64,000 nt of DNA. Origin: Arenicellales bacterium. Lineage in GTDB: Bacteria > Pseudomonadota > Gammaproteobacteria > Arenicellales > JAJDZL01. This document shows, in pieces, positions 37,548 through 46,854 of the stretch. Numbering within the stretch: position 1 is the stretch's first letter; every line of letters starts with the position of its first letter. The translations under genes were made by a program, and so were the position numbers. The stretch lies in NCBI GenBank assembly GCA_958295885.1, contig OY282380.1, forward strand, positions 1,984,001 through 2,048,000, in the 5' to 3' direction. The notes under the pieces were generated by a model. The model made no database searches. It saw only the letters and a program-made list of their open reading frames with translations, and was not told the origin of the DNA.

Positions 37548-38447
37548 ATGAATTTGATTCCCACACTATCCGTGATCGGCTGCGGCCGGCTTGGAAAAAC
37601 GATTACGCGCCTGTTCCATGAGAAACAGGTGTTTCAAATCGTCGACATTTTGAATCGTTCTTTGAAAAGTTCGGATGAAGCCGTGAGATTTGTTGGCGCT
37701 GGTCGTCCCATAGACAGAATTTCCAATTTGGAAAAGGTCGATGTAATTCTAATTTCTGCAGCTGATGCAAGCATCAAGTCGATCGCACATGAGCTGAGAC
37801 GAACTGGCAGTCATGATTCTGCGATCATATTTCACGCAAGTGGAGCCTTGTCTTACCATATTTTGGATTCACTGGCTGAACGAGGTGCGTTGACAGCCAG
37901 CGTTCATCCAATGGTGACATTCTCCGATCCAGAACGCGCCACCCAAGACGTTCCGGGTTCGTATTGTTCTATTGAAGGACATCCGGATGCTCGGAAATTT
38001 TTAGGAGATGCATTCAGGAACATCGGATCGAATCCTTTCGATTTGGGTGATGTTTCGAAGTCTCAATACCACGCAGCCGCGGTATTTGTTTCGAACTATG
38101 TGACTGCCGTCGTACACACAGGGCTTGATATTTTTACCCAGGTTGGATTTGACAGGGAGCATTGGCTGAAGGTTCTCCAACCGGGGATCGCTTCCATCGT
38201 CAACAGCCTTTTTCAAGAAGGAACGGTTGCATCACTGACCGGACCCATTTCTCGAGGGGATGTCAACGTGATTGAAGGACACCTCAAGGCACTCAAGACA
38301 AATTCTCCAGAGAATCTTGATCTTTACCGTCACCTGGCGCTAGCGACCGTTCCAATTTCACGCGAGAAAGGCTTGGCTGCAAGCGAATCGCTGAACAAAA
38401 TCGAAGAACTTCTCCGTCTGCCGGAATTCAAGACCGCCTCAAAATGA
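37548..38447 (+). CDS. DUF2520/Rossmann-like dehydrogenase-type protein
   Basis: About 299 aa from the ATG at 37548; the open frame starts at a TTG at 37536. The N-terminal Rossmann fold has LSVIGCGRLGKTITRLF, as in NADP-linked reductases of the F420-dependent oxidoreductase/prephenate dehydrogenase type. HPMVTFSDPERATQDVPGSY and a helical C-terminal domain (FVSNYVTAVVHTGLDIF, then GPISRGDVNVIEGHL) are the DUF2520 arrangement. The reaction is unknown. It lies at the end of the glnT-directed group and converges with the symporter gene. Confidence 0.85.
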   Translation: MNLIPTLSVIGCGRLGKTITRLFHEKQVFQIVDILNRSLKSSDEAVRFVGAGRPIDRISNLEKVDVILISAADASIKSIAHELRRTGSHDSAIIFHASGALSYHILDSLAERGALTASVHPMVTFSDPERATQDVPGSYCSIEGHPDARKFLGDAFRNIGSNPFDLGDVSKSQYHAAAVFVSNYVTAVVHTGLDIFTQVGFDREHWLKVLQPGIASIVNSLFQEGTVASLTGPISRGDVNVIEGHLKALKTNSPENLDLYRHLALATVPISREKGLAASESLNKIEELLRLPEFKTASK

Positions 38448-38561
38448 GGCAGCGGTTGAGCAGTTTGACTTCTCGTTTTTGACCCAATAGGGATCTAACG
38501 GGCTCGCTTTCGTCAGCTTCATTCCAATCTGTCGTTTCGGATGAAATTCTCAAACGAAAAC

Positions 38562-38603
38562 AGGTCACTTGGCTTGTGTGATAAATCACGAACCGAGTGA
38601 CCT
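38562..38603 (-). terminator. Long hairpin between convergent genes
   Basis: AGGTCACT (38562-38569) pairs with AGTGACCT (38596-38603), and the inner GGCTTGTG pairs imperfectly with CACGAACC, giving a stem of about 17 bp with two mismatches. Read on the minus strand it is followed by GTTTTCGTTT, so it is a probable terminator for the symporter and could act for both genes. Confidence 0.7.
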
Positions 38604-38637
38604 GCTTATTACAAGTCAGGATGACTTAATCGGTCAT

Positions 38638-40317
38638 TTACGACACGTTTCCTTGTTTGCGGTAATTGACAATTTCACCGGATTTCACTCGTGAAAAGTA
38701 CGAATTCATCTCCTTCTTGACAATTGGCGCTAGAAAGTAAATTCCCAAGATATTGGGGATGGCCATTGCAAAAATCATGGCATCGGAAAAATCCAAAACC
38801 GAAGTTAACGGAATTGAGCATCCAATAATCACGAAGATGCAGAATATGACTTTGAAAGTTATGTCTGATTTTTGGGATTCACCAAAACAATAGGTCCACC
38901 CTTTCAGACCGTAGTATGACCAGGAAATCATAGTCGAAAATGCAAAAAGCACTACGGCAATTGCCAGTGGAGTCGGGAACCAGGACACTGATCTCATCAT
39001 TGCTTCAGATGTCAGTGCAACGCCAGACAAGTGTACTACCGTAGGATCGTTGTAGACAGTTGTAAGAATTACAAGTGCGGTAATCGTACAAATCACCACG
39101 GTGTCAATAAACGGTTCAAGTACGGAAACAAGACCTTCGGTGACTGGTTCTTTTGTTTTAACTGCCGAGTGTGCGATGGCTGCCGAACCAATACCCGCTT
39201 CGTTTGAAAATGCCGCACGTTGGAACCCAAGTATCAATACTCCAATAAATCCACCTGTAACTCCTTGGGGACTAAACGCACTGGAGAATATGGAACCTAT
39301 GGCAGCTGGTATGTGCTCTGCATTGAAGGCTAGCACGGTGAGAGCCCCGACCAGGTAGAGTACTGCCATAAATGGAACGACTTTCTCCGTAACCTTTGCG
39401 ATGCTTTTGATTCCTCCTACAATTACGATCCCAACCAGAATGGCGAATACCAAGCCGAACAGCCATCCCTTGTCAGCGAGAAAACTGTTTTCCCCGCCGG
39501 TGATGTTGACGAATTGAACGTATGCTTGGTTGGCTTGAAACATGTTTCCTCCACCAAGACAGCCGAAGATTACGGTAATGGAGAAGAAAATGGCGAGCAC
39601 TTTGCCAAGCCTGGGTTTATTAAGTTCAGCTAGACCTTTCTTTAGGGAGTACATCGGACCGCCAGATACGGATCCATCGGGATTCTCGTTACGGTACTTA
39701 ACGCCCAGTGTGCATTCGCAGAATTTACTGGACATACCGAACAATCCTGCCATGATCATCCAAAAGACAGCTCCGGGACCACCCAAAACGATCAATACCG
39801 GCACTGCACCGATATTTCCAACTCCAACCGTTCCTGAAAGTGCTGTTGCCAAAGCCTGAAAGTGTGATACCTCCCCATGGTCATTCGGGTTGGAGTAGTC
39901 ACCTCGCACCAGTCGAAGTGCTTGGAGAAATCCTCGAAAATTGACAAATCCAAAGTAGATCGTACAGAATATGGCTCCGACTACAAGCCAAGCCACGACC
40001 AGCTTCAGATCTGATCCAAAAAATGGAACGGAAAAGAACACTGCGTTGTATAAAACTGCGTTGATGGGCGACATGATCGCGTCTACCGCCGCGTCAATCC
40101 CCTTCTTTTCCTCAACCTCTGCTACCGCTGACGGCGGCTGTATGCCGGTAACCCATGAACGGTATCCGAGTCCCGGCACTTCAATTCCTTTCACCCACTC
40201 TTGAGCGGCTGAAAGTTCTCTTTCCTGAGTTTGAGCGTTTGCAGGCAGCGCCGTTAGCGCCATAACTCCTGCCAGACATAAAATTCCTATCAAACTCTTC
40301 ATTATTCGGGTTTTCAT
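38638..40317 (-). CDS. Alanine/glycine:cation symporter (AGCS family)
   Basis: This 559-aa inner-membrane protein takes up alanine or glycine with Na+. The family blocks are present: FQALATALSGTVGVGNIGAV, PGAVFWMIMAGLFGMSSKFC, AAFSNEAGIGSAAIAHSAVK, and about ten hydrophobic helices. It begins with a signal-peptide-like stretch (KSLIGILCLAGVMALTALPA, then NAQ) and about 60 extra residues before the first core helix, longer than in most bacterial homologues. Glycine uptake, or recapture of glycine from the betaine/sarcosine module, would fit the setting. The gene is followed by the hairpin at 38562. Confidence 0.9.
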   Translation of the reverse strand: MKTRIMKSLIGILCLAGVMALTALPANAQTQERELSAAQEWVKGIEVPGLGYRSWVTGIQPPSAVAEVEEKKGIDAAVDAIMSPINAVLYNAVFFSVPFFGSDLKLVVAWLVVGAIFCTIYFGFVNFRGFLQALRLVRGDYSNPNDHGEVSHFQALATALSGTVGVGNIGAVPVLIVLGGPGAVFWMIMAGLFGMSSKFCECTLGVKYRNENPDGSVSGGPMYSLKKGLAELNKPRLGKVLAIFFSITVIFGCLGGGNMFQANQAYVQFVNITGGENSFLADKGWLFGLVFAILVGIVIVGGIKSIAKVTEKVVPFMAVLYLVGALTVLAFNAEHIPAAIGSIFSSAFSPQGVTGGFIGVLILGFQRAAFSNEAGIGSAAIAHSAVKTKEPVTEGLVSVLEPFIDTVVICTITALVILTTVYNDPTVVHLSGVALTSEAMMRSVSWFPTPLAIAVVLFAFSTMISWSYYGLKGWTYCFGESQKSDITFKVIFCIFVIIGCSIPLTSVLDFSDAMIFAMAIPNILGIYFLAPIVKKEMNSYFSRVKSGEIVNYRKQGNVS

Positions 40318-40361
40318 ATTATTTATTTACCTCTCATTCAGTGCAATTATTACTAGATTTG

Positions 40362-40796
40362 TTATGGGATCACCGTCACAGGTACCGTGGCGGTCTGCAC
40401 CAAGTTGCTAGCAACGCTACCGAAAATTAATTTTGAGATACCAGAGCCCCCGGTTCGTCCAACAAAAATTTGTGAAGCACCTTTATCCCGTGCCATTCTA
40501 TTGAGTGTTTTCGCTGGGTGTCCATGAAGTACGATTCCTTCGACTTCACTGTCACCGCCACTCAATTGATCAAGCATCGGTTCAAGGACATTTGAATTTG
40601 CTGATTCAATCTCCTCTTCACGACGTTTGTGACGCATCTCATTTTCTTCAGGTGTATTGAATGTATACGGAGACCACTCGATCACATAGACAATCAACAA
40701 GTTCGCTCCTTGGGCACGTGCGACATTAGCAGCAAACGCAGCGGCACGCTCACCTGGTTTACTGCCATCAACCCCTACAATCATGACATTTGACAT
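40362..40796 (-). CDS. Universal stress protein (UspA family)
   Basis: This 144-aa single-domain Usp starts SNVMIVGVDGSKPGERAAAF and has the ATP-binding motif GRTGGSGISKLIFGSVASNL, followed by TVPVTVI at the C-terminus. It is therefore of the nucleotide-binding class. An SD (AGGAGA) precedes the ATG by about 5 nt. It lies 44 bp upstream of the symporter gene in the same direction. Marine bacteria often pair Usp with membrane transporters, so it may modulate that transporter. Confidence 0.92.
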   Translation of the reverse strand: MSNVMIVGVDGSKPGERAAAFAANVARAQGANLLIVYVIEWSPYTFNTPEENEMRHKRREEEIESANSNVLEPMLDQLSGGDSEVEGIVLHGHPAKTLNRMARDKGASQIFVGRTGGSGISKLIFGSVASNLVQTATVPVTVIP

Positions 40797-41117
40797 AACA
40801 ATCTCCTCAATTCATGATGTTTCACGGCAACTATTTTTGATTGCCGACTACGCGATAGTCCCTAGTCAAATTAAGATTTCCAGCATTTCAGCACCAGAAG
40901 TTTGGTGAAGCTGCCAGCAGTTTCTTTTTTTGTTGGACATATCAATTTAAATTGTAAGGTATTATTGCCAAATATTCCTTGAATTTAACCCAAGTTCCGC
41001 ACTTTTCCTGCTCAATCAACCATCTTGAAAATAAATGTTAGAAGATAATTCTAATAATTCATTAATTCTAATATATTCATACTAAAATCTTATAAATATA
41101 TTCGTTTATTAGTTATA
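40797..41117. other. Intergenic A+T-rich region left of the IS element
   Basis: It holds the presumed promoter of the minus-strand usp gene. No gene is recognised. Confidence 0.35.
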
Positions 41118-43148
41118 TTTTTTCGTTTAAACAACCATTAATTGTATGTTGTAACATGTACAGTGATTACCCTCCCAATATCTATTCCAATCCCCTAATA
41201 TTTGACCCCATTGACAATACTCTTCAAGATCATGTTCATCAAAGCCGTAGTTTCCTACACCAACAAAAAAAGACAACCCCAATACGCCTACCAACTGGTG
41301 CAGGGCATCCGCACCCCAGACAACAAAGTCAGACACAAACTGCTGCTCAGCCTCGGCACCAAATGGTCGCTTCCTAAACCACAGTGGCCGATTCTGGTGG
41401 AACGAATCGAAGACATCTTAAGCGGGCAGAACAGCCTGTTCGAATACGACGCCGAAGTCGACCGACAGGCCAGACAGATCGCAGAATCCCTGCGACAACG
41501 CGGTTGGTCCGGGCCGGCCAATACTCAGACCAACCAGCACAACCTGCAAACCGTTGATCTCGACAGCATCGAACACGAACCACCGCGCAGCGCCGGTGCC
41601 GAACGAATTTGTCTGCAGGCACTGCGCCAACTCGACTTCATCAACCTGCTCGAGTCCCTGAACGTTAACAAAAAAGATGCGGCGCTTTACGCCGCTCTGG
41701 TCATCGCCCGCATGCTGCATCCTGGCAGTGAACGGGAAACCTTGCGCTGGATGCTGGAAGACAGTGCCGTTTTGGAAATATTGGAACTGCACGATCAACT
41801 GCCGCCTTCGCTGGACAAACTGTATCGCTTGAACGAACTGTTGTGGAAACACCGTGTTGCGCTGCAGCGAGCTTTATTCGAACGCGAACGCAACCTGTTC
41901 TCGATTGCGGCCACGGTGGTGTTCTACGACCTGACCAATGTGCACTATCAAGGCCGCGCCGATGGCGAGCTGAAGTGCTTCGGGCGCTCCAAGCAGAAAC
42001 GAAACGACTGTCCGCCGATCAGTTTGGGCCTGGCCTTGGACGCACACGGATTTCCGCTGCACTGTGAGATGCTGCCGGGCAAGGTGTCGGAATGCGATAC
42101 TTTGCAGAAGATGTTGAATAAATTGATAAAACTGCCTGAATCTGCGCAATCTAGACCCACCGTGATGATGGATGCTGGAATCGCCACCGAAGACAACATC
42201 GAATGGCTGTCGAAAGGCAATTACGACTGGGTGGTAGTCTCTCGGCGAGGCAAACCCCTCGCACCCGATGGCAAGCCGAATCTGCAGCGCACCACGAGTC
42301 AGGGCTCCAAGGTGTGCGTATGGCGGCTGCCGCCCGAATACGAAGACGCAGCGCAACACCGCGCCGATGACGATGCCAAGGAAGCGTTTCTTTACATACG
42401 AAGCGAAAACAAGAAGGCGGGCGACACCTCGATCGTATCTCGAAAACGCCAGCTGTATGAACAGAAACTGCAGAAACTACATCAAGGACTGTCGAAAAAA
42501 TACTGTACCAAACGAGTCGGCAAGGTGCATGAGAAACTCGGCCGGCTCAAGCACGAATATAGCAAAGTGAGCCAGCACTACACGATCGACGTCAGCGAAG
42601 ACGACAAAAGCATCAATGCCACCGCCGTGACTTGGAGCTACAGTTCACAGTGCCAAAAAGCCGATGAACAGGCCGGCAGTTACATGCTGCGTACTTCCCA
42701 CACCAACTGGAGCGATGACAGGATTGTGAAAATCTATTGGAGTCTGACCGATATGGAATCCACTTTCAAAAGTATGAAGTCGGAGCTGGGGCTTCGTCCG
42801 CTCTGGCATCAGCTGAACCGGCGAATCCAGGCGCACCTGTTCATCACGGTATTGGCTTATCATGCCGTTCAGACCTTACGATTTCAGTTCAGGCAGCACG
42901 ACATTCACTGGAGTTGGAAGAGCATTCGCAGACGTCTTCGAAACTGGATGCGGGTGACGACCACGCTCAAGACCAAGGAGCATCGCACGATAACCAACCG
43001 TCAGGATGTGCGTCCGACCGCGGACCAGGCGCGGTTGGCACAGGCGCTGAATATGAAGGCGCAACTGCATCGGAAGCGCTGGTGAGGGAAAGAAAAGAAA
43101 ATAGCGCGAAATGTTGTTACATGTACGATTTGGTCGTTTTCGAAAAAA
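41118..43148. mobile_element. IS1634-type insertion sequence (about 2.03 kb)
   Basis: One intact transposase gene is flanked by imperfect inverted ends. The left end (from 41118) reads TTTTTTCGTTTAAACAACCA. The right end, read inward from 43148, gives TTTTTTCGAAAACGACCAAA. Further inside both carry AAT(T/C)GTA(T/C) and an ATGTTGT-ACATGTAC block. The exact outer bases and target duplication could not be fixed. The element is more G+C-rich than its flanks and appears complete, so it is probably a recent arrival. It separates usp from the bmp gene. Confidence 0.75.
41232..43085 (+). CDS. IS1634-family transposase (DDE)
   Basis: About 617 aa from the ATG at 41232, where MFIKAVVSYTNKKRQPQYAY matches the usual start; a TTG at 41202 is in frame. 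The three acidic residues are visible: Asp in VVFYDLTNVHYQGR, Asp in PTVMMDAGIATEDNIEWL, and Glu in MESTFKSMKSELGLRPLWHQ. The C-terminal part (HLFITVLAYHAVQTLRFQFR) is standard for the IS4/IS1634 superfamily. No frameshift is seen. It should be able to move its own element by cut-and-paste or copy-out. Confidence 0.92.
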   Translation: MFIKAVVSYTNKKRQPQYAYQLVQGIRTPDNKVRHKLLLSLGTKWSLPKPQWPILVERIEDILSGQNSLFEYDAEVDRQARQIAESLRQRGWSGPANTQTNQHNLQTVDLDSIEHEPPRSAGAERICLQALRQLDFINLLESLNVNKKDAALYAALVIARMLHPGSERETLRWMLEDSAVLEILELHDQLPPSLDKLYRLNELLWKHRVALQRALFERERNLFSIAATVVFYDLTNVHYQGRADGELKCFGRSKQKRNDCPPISLGLALDAHGFPLHCEMLPGKVSECDTLQKMLNKLIKLPESAQSRPTVMMDAGIATEDNIEWLSKGNYDWVVVSRRGKPLAPDGKPNLQRTTSQGSKVCVWRLPPEYEDAAQHRADDDAKEAFLYIRSENKKAGDTSIVSRKRQLYEQKLQKLHQGLSKKYCTKRVGKVHEKLGRLKHEYSKVSQHYTIDVSEDDKSINATAVTWSYSSQCQKADEQAGSYMLRTSHTNWSDDRIVKIYWSLTDMESTFKSMKSELGLRPLWHQLNRRIQAHLFITVLAYHAVQTLRFQFRQHDIHWSWKSIRRRLRNWMRVTTTLKTKEHRTITNRQDVRPTADQARLAQALNMKAQLHRKRW

Positions 43149-43625
43149 ACAGGATATCAATACCTTAGGAGAATTGTTTTTTGATTAATGCGGAACTAGG
43201 GTTAAGTAATTTGTTGAAATTGATACCGATTTCGCCGTCAACCATGCGATTGAGAACATGAAAATTATTGCTTCAACCCGATTTTTATCATAATCTGCAA
43301 GCCAAGTCTGGCAATTGCCTTACTGGTATTCTTGTGGTTTCGGCAACGGGCCTTTCAGAAAAATGCGCGACTTCCAGCCACGAAATTCGAAATGTAATTT
43401 ATTATCGAATTCCAAACGACTGATATACTACGGATTTGTCTTGAGGCAGAACTGAACGACATGCTTGAACTCAGCTATTTTGAATTCAAGATCATATACC
43501 GCTTCTTTATGATAACATTGACATGTTAGGACTTAGAGTTACATTGTTTAATTTTAACTCATGCTTGTGAACAGGGCTTGTTCGAGCTCATTCGGGAAAC
43601 ATTCAACTACAAGATGGAGACAATT
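43149..43625. other. Region between the IS element and the bmp gene
   Basis: It holds the promoter and leader of the binding-protein gene. The short inverted repeat AACAT/ATGTT near 43514-43527 is noted. No gene is recognised. Confidence 0.35.
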
Positions 43626-44702
43626 ATGAAACGTTTACTAATCACTGCAGTTTCTTTGGTATTTGGATTTCTGACAACAGTTTCCGCGTTTGCGGAAGAT
43701 CCACTTAAAGTTGGATTTGTCTATATTGGGCCAGTAGGTGATCACGGCTGGACATACCAGCACAACGAAGGAAGGTTGGCGATTGAAAGAGATTTGGGTG
43801 ATAAAGTCCAAACAACCTATGTCGAATTTGTCCCCGAAGGACAGGATGCAGAAAGAGTCATTCGCCAGCTCGCTGCTGATGGCAACAAATTAATATTTAC
43901 GACTTCGTTTGGTTACATGAATCCAACCATTAAAATTGCCAAGATGTTTCCGGATGTTTACTTTGAACATGCGACCGGTTACAAACGTGCTGACAATGTA
44001 TCAACTTACTTGGCGCGCTTTTACGAAGGCAGATACGTCATCGGTCGGATCGCAGGCGCTATGACGAAAACGAACGTTGTCGGTTACATTGCTTCTTTCC
44101 CAATTCCAGAAGTCGTTCGAGGAATCAATTCATTCACTTTGGGCCTTCACAGCGTCAACCCCGAGGCCAAAGTAAAAGTAGTTTGGGTCAATACCTGGTT
44201 TGATCCAGGCAAGGAAGGGGATGCGGCGAAGACGCTGATCGACCAAGGTGCGGATATCTTGACACAGCATACAGATTCCCCAGCACCCCTTCAGGTTGCC
44301 GAAGAGCGTGGTGTGCTCGGATTTGGTCAGGCGTCTGACATGCTCGCCTTTGCGCCAACCGCCCATCTCACCTCAATCATCGACAATTGGGCGCCGTATT
44401 ATGTTTCACGTGCAAAAGCGGCATTGGATGGCACCTGGGAATCCATTGATGTCTGGGATGGCATGCCCGAAGGAATGGTAGAAATGTCCGACTATAACGA
44501 AACGTCTCTGCCGGCTGACGTGATTGATGACGCCAAAGCTACAGCTGAAGCGATTCGCACGGGGCAGCTGCATCCGTTTGCAGGGCCGATCAAAGACCAG
44601 GAAGGCAACGAAATTGTTGCTGCTGGCGAGGTGATGAGCGATGAAGAACTACTCAAAATGAGTTACTACATCATGGGAGTTGATGGTTCGGTACCAAATT
44701 AA
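43626..44702 (+). CDS. BMP-family ABC transporter solute-binding protein (purine/nucleoside)
   Basis: About 358 aa from the ATG at 43626, which has GGAGA in front and opens a signal peptide (KRLLITAVSLVFGFLTTVS, cleaved after AFA). The mature protein has the BmpA/PnrA blocks KVGFVYIGPVGDHGWTYQHN, FTTSFGYMNPTIKIAKMFPD, YEGRYVIGRIAGAMTKTNVV and GFGQASDMLAFAPTAHLTSI. Such proteins capture nucleosides or purine bases in the periplasm. The window's only BMP-type ATPase and permeases end at 31667, so this is their likely partner, now 12 kb away. guaD follows directly, supporting guanine or related purines as ligand. Confidence 0.9.
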   Translation: MKRLLITAVSLVFGFLTTVSAFAEDPLKVGFVYIGPVGDHGWTYQHNEGRLAIERDLGDKVQTTYVEFVPEGQDAERVIRQLAADGNKLIFTTSFGYMNPTIKIAKMFPDVYFEHATGYKRADNVSTYLARFYEGRYVIGRIAGAMTKTNVVGYIASFPIPEVVRGINSFTLGLHSVNPEAKVKVVWVNTWFDPGKEGDAAKTLIDQGADILTQHTDSPAPLQVAEERGVLGFGQASDMLAFAPTAHLTSIIDNWAPYYVSRAKAALDGTWESIDVWDGMPEGMVEMSDYNETSLPADVIDDAKATAEAIRTGQLHPFAGPIKDQEGNEIVAAGEVMSDEELLKMSYYIMGVDGSVPN

Positions 44703-44724
44703 TTCATCATCCTAATCTTGAAAG

Positions 44725-44754
44725 TCGAGGGCGTTTCGAAACAGATGCCCTCGA
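44725..44754 (+). terminator. Hairpin after the binding-protein gene
   Basis: TCGAGGGC (44725-44732) and GCCCTCGA (44747-44754) form a perfect 8-bp stem followed by TTTACG. It is a candidate terminator or attenuator that would let the binding protein be made in excess over guaD. Confidence 0.55.
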
Positions 44755-44793
44755 TTTACGTACAGGCGGCACAATTCTACGCAGAATTCTTCT

Positions 44794-46092
44794 ATGAGCA
44801 TCTTTGCAGTTCGTGGATTGATCTTTCATACTACGGATGACCCTGCGGCAAACCTTCGTGCTTGGCAGTGCCTTGAAGATGGCATACTCGTCATTGAAGA
44901 CGGAAAAATTCAACAACTTGGTCCTGCTGCAGAATTACTCCAGCAGCTTGATTCATCCATTCCCCTTCTTGAATATTCCAATTGTTTGATTTGTCCAGGA
45001 TTTGTCGATTGCCACATCCATTACGCACAAACTAGAATCATCGGGTCTCCCGCCTCCGGCCTGATCGAATGGCTGGAACGTCATACGTTCCCAGAAGAGC
45101 TCAAATTTGAAGACGACGAATACGCAGCGACGGTTGCTGCGGAATTCTTTCACGAACTGCTTCGAAACGGCACGACCTCTGCGCAAGTGTATCCGACAGT
45201 TCATGTTGGTTCAGCCAATCAGTTCTTTCGCCAAGCGGAACGACTCGGTCTGCGGGTCACAGGCGGCAAGGTCTTAATGGACCGCAATGCGATTCCCGGA
45301 CTGCTTGACGGAGATCAAAAGGGCATTGACGAAACGGAAGCGCTGATTCAGGCATGGCATGGCAAGGATCGGTTGTCGTACTCCATTACTCTTCGTTTTG
45401 CCGGAACGTCGACCGAGCAGCAGATGCAAGCTTGTGGCAATCTGATTAAAAAGCATCCAGATTTACTCTTTCACACTCACCTGTCCGAAACTTTGAACGA
45501 AATTGAGTGGACTCTTGGATTGTTTCCCGAATGCGCTGACTACCTAGGGGTCTATGAATTCTATGGAATGGTGACAGATCACTCCGTTTTTGCACATTGC
45601 ATTCACCTGAGTGATTCCGAATGTGACCGCATGGCCACAGCCGGTGCGAGCGCAGTTCTTTGTCCAACCTCAAATCTATTCTTAGGCAGCGGACTGGTTC
45701 AGCCCAGCCGGCTGCGAGATCACGGCATCCAGCTTTGTGTTGGCACCGACGTCGGAGGCGGCACCAGCTTTTCGATGCTGCGGACGATGCAGGAACTTTT
45801 CAAAGTATCCCAACTCAGCGGTGACAGCCTGAATGCTTATGATTTGTTCTATTTGGCGACATTGGGTGGCGCTCGCGCTTTGCGCCAAGATCGTTACATC
45901 GGCAGTTTCGAGTCGAAAAAGGAAGCGGATTTTGTGGTTTTGGATGCCGGAGACTGCCGACTCCTGCAGCGAAAGTTCAAGCAATCCAATTCCGTGGAAG
46001 ACCTTTTGTTTTCTTTTGTCATTCTTGGTGACGCATCAAACGTTCGAGAAACCTGGAGTCTGGGACGGCGCGTCTATCAGCGAACACGATGA
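44794..46092 (+). CDS. guaD: Guanine deaminase
   Basis: This 432-aa cytoplasmic zinc hydrolase converts guanine to xanthine and ammonia, feeding XdhAB. Metal and active-site motifs are in order: PGFVDCHIHYAQ (His-x-His), HTHLSETLNEIEW, HCIHLSDSECDR, and VGTDVGGGTSFSML (Asp). VTGGKVLMDRNAIPGLLDG and CPTSNLFLGSGL are typical of GuaD. Length agrees with the family. A decayed relative lies at 33350-34195. It stands 90 bp after the binding-protein gene. Confidence 0.95.
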   Translation: MSIFAVRGLIFHTTDDPAANLRAWQCLEDGILVIEDGKIQQLGPAAELLQQLDSSIPLLEYSNCLICPGFVDCHIHYAQTRIIGSPASGLIEWLERHTFPEELKFEDDEYAATVAAEFFHELLRNGTTSAQVYPTVHVGSANQFFRQAERLGLRVTGGKVLMDRNAIPGLLDGDQKGIDETEALIQAWHGKDRLSYSITLRFAGTSTEQQMQACGNLIKKHPDLLFHTHLSETLNEIEWTLGLFPECADYLGVYEFYGMVTDHSVFAHCIHLSDSECDRMATAGASAVLCPTSNLFLGSGLVQPSRLRDHGIQLCVGTDVGGGTSFSMLRTMQELFKVSQLSGDSLNAYDLFYLATLGGARALRQDRYIGSFESKKEADFVVLDAGDCRLLQRKFKQSNSVEDLLFSFVILGDASNVRETWSLGRRVYQRTR

Positions 46093-46161
46093 TTCAACAT
46101 CCGCCGCTCGTAAAAAAAACAACATTTACGTATTCTTTCTCGAAAACGAGATGCGTTCGAT

Positions 46162-46854
46162 ATGAATTTTACGGTATTCATTGATTTTGATGGCGTTATC
46201 GTCGACAGCATCAATATTTTCGCTGATGCTGTCAATGTAGCTGGTCGCTCCTTGAATCAAACTGTAAACTTCGTTGCCGAAGATTTGCGGAATATCAAGC
46301 ACATGTCCATTCCCGAAATTACCTCGGTCGCCGGCGTTGAAGAACGTTTGACTCGAGAGTTCATTCTTGGAATTGACGCCGAACTGTTTCGCAGAGCACT
46401 CGAAATTCCAGTCTTTCCTGGCATGGCGGATGCGATCAGGCAACTCAGCCATTTCGGACTGTTGGCAGTCGTCTCTGCCTCTTCAAGCCCCGTTATTTCG
46501 AAGGTATTGCAAAATAACGGTGTGCTTCAGTATTTTGTCGATATCGTCGGGGGAGATGCGATTGGTTCAAAATCGTCCAAGATGCGTTCGCTGATTCATA
46601 AGTACGGAGGCAATTCAAAACGAGCGTGCATGGTTGGCGATACCGTCAGCGATATTGAACAAAGCCGACTCGCGCAGGTGAATTCAATTGCAGTCAGTTG
46701 GGGATGGCACCGAATGGACCGGCTGCGTACCGCCGCTCCCGACTTTGAAATACATCAGCCTGCTGATCTCGTCAAACTCATTGAGCGTTTGAGAATGACT
46801 GGAGCGAGCACCGAATCCGCCAGATGCGAAATTGAAACCATAAGCAGCAGATGA
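46162..46854 (+). CDS. HAD-family hydrolase
   Basis: This 230-aa phosphatase-like protein has all four HAD motifs: FIDFDGVIVDSINIF (nucleophile Asp and general acid Asp), VVSASSSPVISKVL (Ser), Lys in GSKSSKMRSLIHKYG, and MVGDTVSDIEQS (acidic pair). A small helical cap follows motif I, as in phosphoglycolate phosphatase-like subgroup I enzymes. The substrate is unknown. The stop overlaps the ATG of the next gene (ATGA), so the two are coupled. Confidence 0.87.
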   Translation: MNFTVFIDFDGVIVDSINIFADAVNVAGRSLNQTVNFVAEDLRNIKHMSIPEITSVAGVEERLTREFILGIDAELFRRALEIPVFPGMADAIRQLSHFGLLAVVSASSSPVISKVLQNNGVLQYFVDIVGGDAIGSKSSKMRSLIHKYGGNSKRACMVGDTVSDIEQSRLAQVNSIAVSWGWHRMDRLRTAAPDFEIHQPADLVKLIERLRMTGASTESARCEIETISSR

